Source of the DNA: CALLPQ01 sp039819545
Lineage (GTDB): Bacteria; Pseudomonadota; Alphaproteobacteria; Caulobacterales; Parvularculaceae
Assembly (NCBI GenBank): GCA_039819545.1
Contig: JBCBRS010000014.1
Coordinates: 1 to 64,000, forward strand
Direction of reading: 5' to 3'
DNA length: 64,000 nt
Part shown: one piece after another, positions 21,476 through 31,057 of the stretch
How positions within the stretch are numbered: the stretch's first letter is position 1
Layout: each line of letters begins with the position of its first letter
Made by a program: the position numbers and the translations under genes
Notes under the pieces: model-generated
The model's input: only the letters and a program-made list of their open reading frames with translations
Database searches by the model: none
What the model was told of the DNA's origin: nothing

Positions 21476-24400
21476 CTATTCGGCCGGGTCGGCGAGAGGG
21501 TTGCGGCGCGGACCTATGGTCGGGGCGCTTGCCTCCCCAAACGCCGAGCCGGAGGCTGGTTGAGGAACCGAGGTGAGCGTCTGTGCAGGGTCATCCTGAT
21601 AGCCATGGTCCAGAGAGGCCCCTTCTCCGACTTTGGGTTGGGCCTCGCCGGTCCAGACGCCTTTCATAAACCGGCTCATATCCGCGCCAAGCAGATACAT
21701 TGATGGCACGAAGAGAAGGGTCACGAACGCGGCAAAGAAAATCCCGAAAGCCATGGAAACAACGGTTGGTTTGAGGAATTGGGCGTCAACCGATTGTTCG
21801 AGCATGATCGGGATCAGGCCGATAAAAGTCGTCACTGAGGTGAGCACAATTGGCCGGAACCGACCCGCGCCGGCTCGGATGAGTGCTTCCATGGCGCCAG
21901 CGCCTTCGCGGCGGAGGCGGTTCACATAATCAATGAGGACAAGATTGTCGTTGATCACAACGCCGGCGGCCGCACCGATTCCGAAAATTGAAAACAGGCC
22001 GAGCTCCACATCCAAGAGAAAGTGGCCAAAAAGGGCGCCCATCAAGCCAAACGGGATCGCCGACATGATGAGGATGGGTTGCGCATAGGACGCAAACGCG
22101 ATGGCGAGCAGCATATAAATGGCGAACAGCGCAATGTTATAGAGCGTGCCCAGTTCACGGTTGAACTCGTCTTGTTCTTGTGCCTCTCCGCGTTGCACCA
22201 ATTCCACGTCGGGATGGCGCGCCTGCCATTCGCCCTGAAATTCCGTGCGGAAACGTTGCATGGTCGTGCGGCGTTCATACCCTTCGGCAAGATCAGCATT
22301 GATATTTGCCGAGCGCGAGCGGTTAAAGCGCCGTATACGCTTGAAGCTCGGTGCATATTCGATATCTGCAACGGCAGAAAAGGGCACCTCCCGCCCGTCG
22401 GGTGTGCGGATGAACAGGCGCGACAGCGTACCGAGATTTTCGCGGTCACTGCGCGGTAGGCGGACGATGACCCGGACATCATCGCCGCCGCGGGGAAGAC
22501 GCTGGACCTCCTCACCAAAAAAGGCCTGGCGCAGTTGGGAGGAAACCTGCGCAAGCGTCAGGCCAAAGCGTTCGGCGCCTGGTTTCAGGACAATGCGCAG
22601 TTCATCCGTTGCCGATTGGAGATTATTCTGCACGTTGAAAACGCCGGGGAGCGAGCGCAGGTAATTCTGCAAATCAATCACCGCCAACCGTATGCTTTCG
22701 AGATTGTCACTCTCCAAACCAAAGGAGAGGTCCGCCCCATTGTCATTGAAGGTAAAGGCGATATTGACTTCCTCCGCATCGGGAATTTCGCCGATATAAT
22801 CGCGGAAGCGATCTGCAATTTCCTCAGTGGGGATATTGCCACGTTCCTTGGTATCAAGAAGCTGAATAAAGCCCCCAGCGTAGCCATCTGCCGCGCGCAT
22901 ATAAATTGAGTTGACGATTAACTCATCACCCTCACCCTTGCCATAATCGGCTTGCGTCTTTTCGGCGGCATCAAGCAGTTTTTCATAAACCTGCAGCGTC
23001 CGGGTAAAGGAGGTGCCCTCAACCATATTCACATTAATATCGAGAACCGGAGCCTCAATACTGGGGAGAAACCCAGTCTTTATATAGCCGAGAGATAACA
23101 GGCTGATCGAAATGGCGAAGGCACTAAGGAAAAAGACAACCGTTCGCCCGCGCGCCTTCAACAGCGCCGTGAGCAACGGCACATAGACCTTTTCGGCAAA
23201 GGTGACGATCCCGTCGGAAAAAACGCGTTGCACCTGATAGTACCAGCCTTCCCGATTTTGCGGCTTCATATGGGCCAGGTGCGCGGGCAAGATCAGGAAA
23301 GACTCAATCAGCGAAAAGGTCAGAGCAAAGATGATTGTCCAACTGATATGCTTGGTAAACTCCGACGCTCCGCCGGATATGAAAAGCCACGGTGCAAAGG
23401 CAATCATGGTGGTCAGGACCGCAAAAAATACCGGCTTGATGACAAGCTGTGTGCCCGCGAGCGCTGCATCGAGATTGCGTTTACCCCCCTCAACCTGATT
23501 GTGAATGCTCTCGCCCACAATGATGGCATCATCAACCACAACCCCGATCACCAGCAAGAATGCAAAGAGCGATAGGATATTCAGCGATACCCCAACGGCG
23601 GGCAGAAAGATAAAAGCACCCATAAAGGAAACGCCAATCCCAATAGCAACCCAGAAGGCAACCGTTGGCCGCAGGAAGAGCATCAGAACAATCAAGACAA
23701 GGAATAACCCAACAATAGCGTTGGAGGAGACAGTCTTCATCCGCGCGAAATAGATATCTGACCGGTCATCAATGATCGTCAGACTGACTTCGGGGTTTAG
23801 GTCGGCATTTTTCTTTTCCAACCAGTCCTCAAGGCTATCGGAAAGCTTTACGATGTTGAGATTGGTGGGGGCAATCACATTGATAAGGATTGCTTCTTTC
23901 CCGTCTAATTGACGACGCGAATTGCTATCTTCAAACCCGTCAACGACGGTTGCGACATCTCCCACACGCACGATCCCGCCATTGGGCGTCTGACGGATGA
24001 TGATATTTTCAAATTCGGCTTGCGTATCAGCAAGGCCGCGCGCGGCGATTTGGACATCGCCCGTTTCGGTTTGAACGGTTCCGCTTGACTGGTTGATTGA
24101 TCGGCCCCGAATGGCCTGTGCCACATCGCTGAATGTCAGGCCAAATCCGCGCAAGGCTGCCTCGGACACCTCAATAGAGACTTCTTCATTGCGGCCACCA
24201 AACAGAATAGCGCGTGAGGGGCCGTTGGGTATTTGCGTGATTTCATCGCGCAACCGTCCGGCAAGCCGGTTAAGCTCGCGCTCGTCAATGTTACCATTGA
24301 TGGCGATCAAATGGGTTCGTTCCTCGGCTTGGATCTGCTGAATCGTGGGGCGAAACGCATCCTGCGGAAACGTTGAGATCCCGTCGATCCGATTTTTGAG

Positions 24401-24724
24401 CTCATTAAGCAGGGTGGTGATGTCCGCGTCCGAAGTCGCCTCCACTGTCACATTGGCCCGGCCTTCTCGCGCGGTGCTGGATATATTTTTGACGCCATCA
24501 AGGTTGTCGATGGCTTCTTCGATCCGCAAAACAATTTGTTCTTCAACTTGCTGTGGGTCGGCACCAAGCCAGACAACCGAGATATCAACAAAGGGTACTT
24601 TCGCGGACGGAAAAACCTCGCGGTTCATATCGCGAAAGGCGAACGCACCGATTATCACGCACGCAATCATCAACAGGTTCGCGGCAACGCTATTGCGAGC
24701 CCACCAGCCAATTAGTCCCTGCAT
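21476..24724 (-). CDS. RND-family efflux transporter, inner membrane pump
   Basis: 1082 residues, normal for HAE1/AcrB-type pumps. TM1 is near the start (VAANLLMIACVIIGAFAF), followed by the first large periplasmic domain, TMs 2-6 with the proton-relay aspartates in VVVDDAIIVGESIH, the second periplasmic domain, and TMs 8-12. It uses the proton gradient to expel drugs or other small molecules. It is the last gene of an outer membrane factor - adaptor - pump operon, 20 bp after the adaptor gene. The C-terminal 55 residues are polar and low in complexity. Substrate cannot be inferred. The IS630 element lies 48 bp beyond its stop codon. Confidence 0.94.
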   Translation of the reverse strand: MQGLIGWWARNSVAANLLMIACVIIGAFAFRDMNREVFPSAKVPFVDISVVWLGADPQQVEEQIVLRIEEAIDNLDGVKNISSTAREGRANVTVEATSDADITTLLNELKNRIDGISTFPQDAFRPTIQQIQAEERTHLIAINGNIDERELNRLAGRLRDEITQIPNGPSRAILFGGRNEEVSIEVSEAALRGFGLTFSDVAQAIRGRSINQSSGTVQTETGDVQIAARGLADTQAEFENIIIRQTPNGGIVRVGDVATVVDGFEDSNSRRQLDGKEAILINVIAPTNLNIVKLSDSLEDWLEKKNADLNPEVSLTIIDDRSDIYFARMKTVSSNAIVGLFLVLIVLMLFLRPTVAFWVAIGIGVSFMGAFIFLPAVGVSLNILSLFAFLLVIGVVVDDAIIVGESIHNQVEGGKRNLDAALAGTQLVIKPVFFAVLTTMIAFAPWLFISGGASEFTKHISWTIIFALTFSLIESFLILPAHLAHMKPQNREGWYYQVQRVFSDGIVTFAEKVYVPLLTALLKARGRTVVFFLSAFAISISLLSLGYIKTGFLPSIEAPVLDINVNMVEGTSFTRTLQVYEKLLDAAEKTQADYGKGEGDELIVNSIYMRAADGYAGGFIQLLDTKERGNIPTEEIADRFRDYIGEIPDAEEVNIAFTFNDNGADLSFGLESDNLESIRLAVIDLQNYLRSLPGVFNVQNNLQSATDELRIVLKPGAERFGLTLAQVSSQLRQAFFGEEVQRLPRGGDDVRVIVRLPRSDRENLGTLSRLFIRTPDGREVPFSAVADIEYAPSFKRIRRFNRSRSANINADLAEGYERRTTMQRFRTEFQGEWQARHPDVELVQRGEAQEQDEFNRELGTLYNIALFAIYMLLAIAFASYAQPILIMSAIPFGLMGALFGHFLLDVELGLFSIFGIGAAAGVVINDNLVLIDYVNRLRREGAGAMEALIRAGAGRFRPIVLTSVTTFIGLIPIMLEQSVDAQFLKPTVVSMAFGIFFAAFVTLLFVPSMYLLGADMSRFMKGVWTGEAQPKVGEGASLDHGYQDDPAQTLTSVPQPASGSAFGEASAPTIGPRRNPLADPAE

Positions 24725-24744
24725 CGTCAGAAATCCTTTTGGTG

Positions 24745-25986
24745 CTAGTTCTGGGCCGCGCCTGCGCCACGATCGGTGGCGGCGGCGGTGCCACTGCCAG
24801 GTGTGTCGCGGCGTTGATTATCGTCACTGATAACCGGGGTAACCTCATCGCCTTCGCCATTGCCACGCAAAGGCGAAACCACAACTTTGTCGCCGGGCGC
24901 AAGGCCCGAAACAACCACAACGGATTTGGAAGAGACCGAGGCAACGCGAACGGTGCGCCGTTCAAGCCGGTTCTGGTTATTGACCACGTAAACAGCATCG
25001 CGGCCATAAAGCGCCGTAGACGGAATAATATAGACATTGTCGAGCGCACGACCTTTGATTGTGGCGTCAACAAATAGACCCATGGCAAGTGGCACACCGT
25101 CGTCAGCAGCGGCTCCGTAGGGATCGTTGACAACGGCAATTGCTCCGATCTGGCGGGTCGCCGTATCAATAGCGCCCTCTGTCCGCATGATTTTTCCGCG
25201 CCATTCACGCACACTGGAACCCACGACCGAACTGAGAATGACGTCCGGGCCCGGTTCATTTTCAGTGGCCGTAAACGCGATTGGTAGACGCAAGGTGGCA
25301 AAATCGGTATCGCTAAGAGGCAGGCGGATTTCAGCCACATCGGTTGAGAAGATGCCACCAAGCTGTGCGCCCGGCGTGATAAACTGACCCAACCCCACAT
25401 TGATCGTCCGTACACGCCCATCAAAAGGCGCTCGGATCATGGTGCGGTCGAGATTGAGCCGGGCCTCGCGTTCATCGGCGCGGGCGGACTGAAAATTTGC
25501 TTCTGCCTGCCGCAGTTGTGGCAAACGCAAGGTCAAGTCTGAGGGACGCGAGCCATCGCCAAGCTCTTCCCAGTCGCGCCGGGCAAGGTCTGCTTCTGCC
25601 TGTTCCTGGTTCAAGGCTTGCTGGGCTTGCGCAACCCGCGCCTCGGCCCGCGTCAAGGCAAGACGATAATCGGTATCTTCTATGCGCACGAGAACGTCAT
25701 TCTTTTTGAAAGCGCCGCCATTCACGAAAGAACGATCCGTACTAATGATGCGCCCACCCACCTGCGCGGTCAGATTGATATCCGTGCGCGGACGCACTTC
25801 GCCTTGCGTGACAACATCAACAGTCGTGGAGGTTGGTGTTGCCACCTCAATAAAGACACTGGGCGCCGCGAGCGTTTCATCGCGCTCTTCAGGTCGTGGT
25901 CGCATGTCAAAAAGCAGCGCTAAAATCGCAGCTGCGACGCCTATGATCAGGACAAAGCCAATGACAACGCCAAATTTACGGAGCAT
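24745..25986 (-). CDS. RND efflux periplasmic adaptor (membrane fusion protein)
   Basis: 413 residues with an N-terminal membrane anchor (FVLIIGVAAAILALLF), a lipoyl half-motif (VTQGEVRPRTDINLTAQVGGRI), a long coiled-coil hairpin (about 90-180), the second lipoyl half, and beta-barrel and membrane-proximal domains to about 385. It links the inner-membrane pump to the outer-membrane channel. The start overlaps the end of the outer membrane factor gene by eleven bases, so it is translationally coupled. The tail after about 385 is polar and variable. Confidence 0.93.
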   Translation of the reverse strand: MLRKFGVVIGFVLIIGVAAAILALLFDMRPRPEERDETLAAPSVFIEVATPTSTTVDVVTQGEVRPRTDINLTAQVGGRIISTDRSFVNGGAFKKNDVLVRIEDTDYRLALTRAEARVAQAQQALNQEQAEADLARRDWEELGDGSRPSDLTLRLPQLRQAEANFQSARADEREARLNLDRTMIRAPFDGRVRTINVGLGQFITPGAQLGGIFSTDVAEIRLPLSDTDFATLRLPIAFTATENEPGPDVILSSVVGSSVREWRGKIMRTEGAIDTATRQIGAIAVVNDPYGAAADDGVPLAMGLFVDATIKGRALDNVYIIPSTALYGRDAVYVVNNQNRLERRTVRVASVSSKSVVVVSGLAPGDKVVVSPLRGNGEGDEVTPVISDDNQRRDTPGSGTAAATDRGAGAAQN

Positions 25987-27682
25987 CCGGTATCCCCCTG
26001 GTCCGATCCGACGGGCTCAATTGCGAAACCGTTTGTGGCTCCGCAAATAGGCCGGGATCGGTAATAAAGTTACCCCCAATGGCGAGGTATAGCTGCACGC
26101 GATTTCGCACGCGCTGACTCTGTGCGTTTATATACTGGCTTTCCGCCGCTATCCGTCTCGTTTGGGCATCAAGTAAATTAAAAATGCTGGCGGCCCCGCT
26201 GTTATAGCGCCGTTCGGTCAGGGCCTCACCGGCGGCCGCTTCTTCATAGGCAAGCTTCAGGGCCGCTTCTCTGCCGGCCAGAAAAACCTCCGCGGCAAGG
26301 GCGTTTTCAGCTTCTTCATAGGCAGCGAGCGCGGTTTGTGTGTAGGTGAAGATCGCGGCTTCGGCCTGTGCCTTGGCGCGTTTCGCATTGGCGCGCAGGC
26401 GACCCCCTTGGAAAATTGGCTGAGCAATGCTCGAGAATAGGTTCCCCGCAAGGCGTTCCGGGTCAATCACGTCAGCGAGCACGGGGCCGGAGGTGTTCAC
26501 ATTGGCGCTGATCGACAATTGTGGAAGCAGCTGCTTGCGTGCCGCCCGTGCCCGCAGGCCAGCGGCCTCCATCCGGGCTTCGGCAGCGAGGATATCAGGG
26601 CGGCGAGCAAGGACGTCGCCGGGCGCCCCAGCCCCTTCAAGCGAGGGCAATTCCGGAAGACGCGACGCCGCTTCGATTTCCGCACCGGGATAGCGGCCGA
26701 GAAGGACTTCCAGACGGCGGGAGGCCTCGGCTTCTTGCTGACGGCGGAGTAAAAGGTTGGACTGATCCGAGGCAACTTGCGAGCGGGAAAGGCGCACATC
26801 AAGGCTAGAGGCAACGCCGCGCTCATAGCGCCGCTCGGTAATCCGGAGGTTGCTTTGGCGCGCCTCAAACGTTCGGTCGGCAAGTTCGCGTTGCAGGCGC
26901 GCTTCAATCAGATTGAACCAGGCTTGCGCAACGCTCGACGCGACGGAAAGGCGCGCACCATCAAGGTCAGCGAGCGTTGCCGTGGCATCGCCATACGCGG
27001 CCTTGGTCTCATCGCGGATGCGACCCCAGACATCAAGCTCCCAGTTGATCCGGGCCTGAAGCTGGTAGCTGTTAATGTAAATACGCCGGTCTGGCAGCTG
27101 TGCTTCGGCAAAGCCATCACCATCAAAATCAAGCCCGTCAAGGCGGCCATCGCCATCGCGATCAACGCCGAATTGGTCTTCAAGGTCACTGGCATCCAGT
27201 CCAGCCAGGTCACCGTTGCCGCCACCAGCCTGGGCCGCAATGAGCGGGTTGCCAACCGCTGCAATCCGCCCTGCACTCCCATCTGCATTAAGGGTCGGAA
27301 ATAGTGCTGACCTCGTAACTTTCACATTCGATCGGGCGGCGGCAAGGTTCCGAACGGCAGCCTGTAGATTGTTGTTATGCACCATTGCCTCGGCAATCAG
27401 CCCGTGGAGGGCATCATCGCCGAAGGAGCCAACCCAGTCGCCGGTGGGAATGTCATTGATCTCGTCGATGGTGGCGTTGAGGCCCGCGCGGTCCTCCACG
27501 GCAGCCATATCGGCGCCATCGGTGTCGATTTTCTCGGCGCCGGCCCAGCGTTCCGGGATCTCCGGCAGGCTTTGCTCCGTCAGATCCACATCCATACTCG
27601 CGCACCCGGCCAGGACAAATACCATTGGGACCAGAACGCAGCCCTGGGCGGTTACTTTGGTGCCGGCAAAAATTCGACGCAT
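25976..27682 (-). CDS. outer membrane efflux lipoprotein (NodT/TolC family)
   Basis: I place the start at 27682: it has GGAGAG upstream and gives a lipoprotein signal with lipobox VLAGC; the frame is open to 27853 but that part lacks sense. The 568-residue product has the duplicated TolC repeat with long helices (about 165-330 and 370-540), and an insert of about 40 residues with an EF-hand-like run DRDGDGRLDGLDFDGDG, which could bind calcium. It forms the outer-membrane exit channel of the tripartite pump. First gene of the operon. Confidence 0.9.
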   Translation of the reverse strand: MRRIFAGTKVTAQGCVLVPMVFVLAGCASMDVDLTEQSLPEIPERWAGAEKIDTDGADMAAVEDRAGLNATIDEINDIPTGDWVGSFGDDALHGLIAEAMVHNNNLQAAVRNLAAARSNVKVTRSALFPTLNADGSAGRIAAVGNPLIAAQAGGGNGDLAGLDASDLEDQFGVDRDGDGRLDGLDFDGDGFAEAQLPDRRIYINSYQLQARINWELDVWGRIRDETKAAYGDATATLADLDGARLSVASSVAQAWFNLIEARLQRELADRTFEARQSNLRITERRYERGVASSLDVRLSRSQVASDQSNLLLRRQQEAEASRRLEVLLGRYPGAEIEAASRLPELPSLEGAGAPGDVLARRPDILAAEARMEAAGLRARAARKQLLPQLSISANVNTSGPVLADVIDPERLAGNLFSSIAQPIFQGGRLRANAKRAKAQAEAAIFTYTQTALAAYEEAENALAAEVFLAGREAALKLAYEEAAAGEALTERRYNSGAASIFNLLDAQTRRIAAESQYINAQSQRVRNRVQLYLAIGGNFITDPGLFAEPQTVSQLSPSDRTRGIPDAP

Positions 27683-28367
27683 CACTCTCTCCAAACCCGG
27701 CAAACCGGGCGTCATTGGCGGGATTGTCATGCTAGTCGCGGACGCGCCGAAGGGACCCAACCCCGTTTCCCCTTCACCTGCAAATGACCCCAGAGCGCCG
27801 GTCCGGGCAAGGGGGTTGCGATGAATGGTGCGTCTCACGCGATCAGCAAACAACTGCCAATGCGGCGGAAGTTAACCATAAGGCGTTAATATTGTTTTCA
27901 AAACCTACGACACCACGCCTCTTGCGGTTCGCTGTGGCGCGTTTTTGATAGGACGCTGCCAACACCTTAGAGCGATCGGTCAAAAGTTCGAGGTATCCAA
28001 GCCGGAATCGATCCCACCACACGCGAAGGCATACTCTCCAAATAATCGCCCGACGCGCCTTACGATGTTGGTCATTCTGGAAACAGGTATATTGGGTTTG
28101 ACCTTGGCCAGCGGGCAAATGCTGCCCCCGCATGGGTCAATCGCCATCAATGTGGTGGTTATCGCGCAGATACCCCCTACCGGCGGGGCAGGACTAAACC
28201 GACTGGCCGGCTTACTTGCAGATGGCACACGCTTGTCGCCGGGTGAACGCTTAGGCCGAATATTGGGCTGACATTTCGGTACGCCGCATTGCTATCAAAC
28301 CAGTTTGGTTGCATTTTAATCTCCCGGGGTTTTACGGATCATTAGTATCCGGTTGGGAAGGTAAATC
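27683..28367. other. non-coding region upstream of the efflux operon and hicBA
   Basis: No convincing gene; frames on both strands lack a start with ribosome site and read as random. It should hold divergent promoters for the efflux operon and hicBA. It also holds a decayed tRNA-Cys-like repeat at 28001-28030. Stretches such as 28090-28270 have high GC and may be gene debris, but I cannot identify it. Confidence 0.4.
28001..28030 (-). repeat. decayed tRNA-Cys-like direct repeat, left copy
   Basis: GCCGGAATCGA followed by CCC and ACACGCGAAGGC; the copy at 29034-29062 differs by a base and a one-base gap. Both resemble the 3' part of the tRNA-Cys at 29130, less than each other. They flank hicBA and look like old attachment sites of a lost or tiny integrative element. 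Confidence 0.55.
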
Positions 28368-28670
28368 ATGCAAACGCCGAGCTATACCAAAGTTTTTCAG
28401 ATAGAGGTCACGCACTACGCGGCTGAAGGTGATGAGCCTGCGGCCTATGTGGCTTTCTGTGAAGAATTAGGGTTGTCCCTTGAAGCCGATACGCTTGACG
28501 CCTTGGTTCAAAAAATTCGGCCGGCGGCCATTGAGTTGTTTGAACTGAACGTTCTTCCGCACTTTGAGCGGGAAGAAAGCGTACCACGTCCGGCATTCAA
28601 CCTTAATCATTTGCTAGGGATTTCCGACGATGGGAGCGACTTACTATCAGGCGCTCACTGCGTTGCTTAA
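28368..28670 (+). CDS. hicB: HicB-like antitoxin (DUF1902 type)
   Basis: 100 residues, with GGAAGG before the ATG. The core is the HicB ferredoxin-like strand pattern (FQIEVTHYAAEGDEPAAYVAFCEELGLSLEADTLDALVQKI). It has no C-terminal ribbon-helix-helix, so it is of the short DUF1902 kind. It precedes and overlaps the hicA gene by 41 bp. Antitoxin-first order is common in this subtype. It should bind HicA and block its RNase activity. Confidence 0.8.
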   Translation: MQTPSYTKVFQIEVTHYAAEGDEPAAYVAFCEELGLSLEADTLDALVQKIRPAAIELFELNVLPHFEREESVPRPAFNLNHLLGISDDGSDLLSGAHCVA

Positions 28671-28827
28671 AAACAATGGGTGCGTTTTTGTGCGCCAAGG
28701 AAAGGGTGACCATGAAATCTGGTATAGCCCACACACAAAACGCAACATCATCGTTGATAAGGGCGGCAAGGTTCGTCACACCGCCAACAACACACTTAAA
28801 ACTGCTGGGCTTCCCAAAGCGTTCTAG
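28630..28827 (+). CDS. hicA: HicA mRNA interferase toxin
   Basis: 65 residues with the double-stranded-RNA-binding-like fold of HicA: LTALLKNNGCVFVRQGKGDHEIWY, where the catalytic His is in GDHEIW, followed by IIVDKGGKVRHTANNTLKTAG. HicA cleaves mRNA and stops growth when not bound by HicB. The ATG lies inside the hicB gene, so production is coupled. The pair sits between tRNA-Cys-like repeats, as cargo of a former small element. Confidence 0.88.
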   Translation: MGATYYQALTALLKNNGCVFVRQGKGDHEIWYSPHTKRNIIVDKGGKVRHTANNTLKTAGLPKAF

Positions 28828-29129
28828 CGCAAACGACCCTTGCCCAGCAGACGCAGCCATGCGTTGACCGGCGTTGCGATACGCTTTCCACCGGCGGCAA
28901 CGCATAATTTTGCGCCCCCTCGCCGCCAATGACCCGGACGAGGTTGTTTAGAAACAACGAAACATCGCCAAAATAATTGGGAAACGCCTCCCATCCATAA
29001 TTTCGAAAGCAACTTGATTTTCTGGAGGCCACGGCCGGAATCGACCCCCCACACGCGAAGGCGTGCATGAATATGAATCGCCGACGATAAAGTGCGATTG
29101 ATCACCATTTTCAATCGGTATTGAAACGC
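28828..29129. other. non-coding region between hicA and tRNA-Cys
   Basis: No gene is supported. It contains the right tRNA-Cys-like repeat (29023-29062). Reading frames that cross the tRNA-like pieces contain the arginine/serine-rich peptides typical of translated tRNA genes and are spurious. Confidence 0.5.
29023..29062 (-). repeat. partial tRNA-Cys duplicate, right copy
   Basis: Bases 29023-29044 are identical to the last 22 bases of tRNA-Cys (29130-29151), including CCA. After that the sequence departs from the tRNA but matches the left copy at 28001-28030 (ACACGCGAAGGC). It looks like a displaced tRNA 3' end left by integration. Confidence 0.7.
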
Positions 29130-29203
29130 TGGAGGCCACGGCCGGAATCGAACCGGCGTACACGGCTTTGCAGGCCGCTGCGTCACCACTCCGCCACGTG
29201 GCC
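29130..29203 (-). tRNA. tRNA-Cys(GCA)
   Basis: 74 nt with CCA encoded. Acceptor GGCCACG pairs with CGTGGCC; anticodon loop CTGCAAA carries GCA. The T arm is GCCGG-TTCGATT-CCGGC. It is complete and should be functional. Partial copies lie 107 bp and about 1.1 kb to its left. Confidence 0.95.
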
Positions 29204-29300
29204 ATGCCTTTAGACTGGTGCGATATCGTCCTTACGCACAAAGCGCGGGGAGGTCAAAGGCTGAAACACTGGGGTGAAGCAAAAATCGTGGCGGTTAGCG

Positions 29301-30386
29301 TCAGGCGGGGTATGCCCGATGGGGGGCAAAGGCAGCTGGGATTGGGCCCGGCTCTGTGGCGCATAGCTGATCTGTGATGATGGCCGCGGTTTGCGGGGCC
29401 AGCAGGATGCCGTTGCGGTAATGACCGACGGCAAACAGGATTGATCGCGGGACGTGACCACTGTGTCCCAGATGGGGGTTGTGATCGGGCGTACCAGGAC
29501 GCACACCGGCCCAACGATGATGCTCCGGCGCGTCGGCAAGCGCGGGTAGGATTGCAGTCGCCCGCCGCCGTAAATCATCAATCGTTCTGCGATCTATCGT
29601 TAGGCTTTCCTGCCCCCGCTCCTCGCTGGCGCCGATGATTAACCGTCCATCTGTACGCGGACAGATATAGATTTCTCCGCACCGCACCACAGGAAATCGC
29701 GGTGGTAGAGCGTGTTCCAGCGCAAGCGCCACGCCTTTAACGGGTACGATTGGGGGAAAAGAAAAAGGTGTCTTGATCCGCGTGAGGCCAGCGCCGCTGG
29801 CAAGGATGACAGCACCAGCCTCATAGCGCTCACCGGTTTCGATTTGTACGATAGCACTGGTATCGGTGGCGGCGGCAATATCGGTCACCCTTGCCATCGT
29901 CCAGTGACACGTCTCGAATTTTTTGAGAAGCCTTCGCAAAGCGCGTAATGTCAGTATGGGATCAATCTGCGCTTCGTGGCCCAGAAGCGCCGTATCAAAA
30001 CCGTCGAGGTTGAGGGCAGGATAGGCGCCCGTTTGTTCGCTTGCCTCGCTGGCGCCAACCTTCCGATTGCCGCTCGGCGAAAGACTAAGCGTGCCATAGG
30101 GTCTGAAGTCGGGGTCGATCCCCGTTTGATCGTGAAGCCGTTCGGCGACGTGGGGCCAGGCACTGAGGCTTGCCATGCCCATCGTGCTTATAGCGGTTGG
30201 CGCGGTATCGGCGTTGTCAAACTCTGCCGATGGCGCCAGCATTCCCGCAGCGCTGTGCGTTGCCGCTGGTAGACCATCACCGGCATCAATAATCCGCACA
30301 CGCAAGGACTGCTTGCAAAGGGCGTCGGCGATGGCACAACCAATAATGCCACCGCCGACAATGATAACGTCAGCGCGGGTATCCAT
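29301..30386 (-). CDS. thiO: FAD-dependent glycine/D-amino-acid oxidase, ThiO type
   Basis: 361 residues. The N-terminal Rossmann motif VIIVGGGIIGCAIADAL binds FAD; the middle holds the substrate domain, and the C-terminus shows RWAGVRPGTPDHNPHLG and GHYRNGILLAP, typical of ThiO and related DadA-like oxidases. ThiO makes iminoglycine for the thiazole ring of thiamine. No other thi gene is in the window, so D-amino acid oxidation is the alternative. Confidence 0.82.
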   Translation of the reverse strand: MDTRADVIIVGGGIIGCAIADALCKQSLRVRIIDAGDGLPAATHSAAGMLAPSAEFDNADTAPTAISTMGMASLSAWPHVAERLHDQTGIDPDFRPYGTLSLSPSGNRKVGASEASEQTGAYPALNLDGFDTALLGHEAQIDPILTLRALRRLLKKFETCHWTMARVTDIAAATDTSAIVQIETGERYEAGAVILASGAGLTRIKTPFSFPPIVPVKGVALALEHALPPRFPVVRCGEIYICPRTDGRLIIGASEERGQESLTIDRRTIDDLRRRATAILPALADAPEHHRWAGVRPGTPDHNPHLGHSGHVPRSILFAVGHYRNGILLAPQTAAIITDQLCATEPGPIPAAFAPHRAYPA

Positions 30387-30448
30387 GGCGGGCGGTATAG
30401 ATCACCGCCACGCGGACGCAACCCGGGCCCAGCGGCTCTGGCTATCCT

Positions 30449-31057
30449 TCACGAAGCACGCGGCTCGTCGGGGTCTTTTGGGCCCATAAGCGACATGAGT
30501 TTGGTCTTTTCTTTAGAGCCCGCTGACGAGCCAAAAAAGTAGTTGACCACTGCCGCTGTCATGGTCGCCAGGGCCCCCAGCATGATCGAAAATTCTGTCT
30601 CTGCCCCTTGTGGCAACTGGCGCGCCACCATGGCGCCCAGGACCACAAAAAATCCGAAGATAACAAGCGCACCAATGACTGACGGGGTCCAGTCCTCCAT
30701 CTCCCGCTGGTGTAGCCTGGCATTGGCGCGGTCTGCGGCGGCGATCCGCACGTGCTCCAGCGTTGTTTCTTGCAGCAGGCGTTGAAAATCGAGGTCAGCC
30801 TGGCGCAGCGCGATAATCTGCTCTGGTGTGGCGGTGGTCAGGGCAACAGCGATGTCATCTTCGCTGGCGCTTGCACTCCCAAAAAGAGCGCGGGAAATGC
30901 GTTCGACCGCTGCGCCGGCCAGTGGCCCGCCAAGGGCGTGGGCCAACTGCGGGGCGATACCGGTGAGGATGGCTTTGATCCGGCGCTTACGACGGCTTTT
31001 TTTGGGGATTGCCGCTGGATGGGCGGCATCATTTGTGGCGTTAGAATCAGTGGACAT
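30449..31057 (-). CDS. 3TM-holin-family membrane protein
   Basis: The start at 31057 is chosen over 31144 because the extra N-terminus reads randomly. The 202 residues comprise a basic N-terminus, a helical middle (PEQIIALRQADLDFQRLLQET), the conserved WTPSVIGALVIFGFFVVLGAM membrane segment, a second one (IMLGALATMTAAVVNYFFGSSAGSK) and a charged tail. This is the layout of the phage-derived 'holin of 3TMs' family. No other phage genes are near, so it is an orphan or domesticated copy, or a remnant. Confidence 0.75.
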   Translation of the reverse strand: MSTDSNATNDAAHPAAIPKKSRRKRRIKAILTGIAPQLAHALGGPLAGAAVERISRALFGSASASEDDIAVALTTATPEQIIALRQADLDFQRLLQETTLEHVRIAAADRANARLHQREMEDWTPSVIGALVIFGFFVVLGAMVARQLPQGAETEFSIMLGALATMTAAVVNYFFGSSAGSKEKTKLMSLMGPKDPDEPRAS

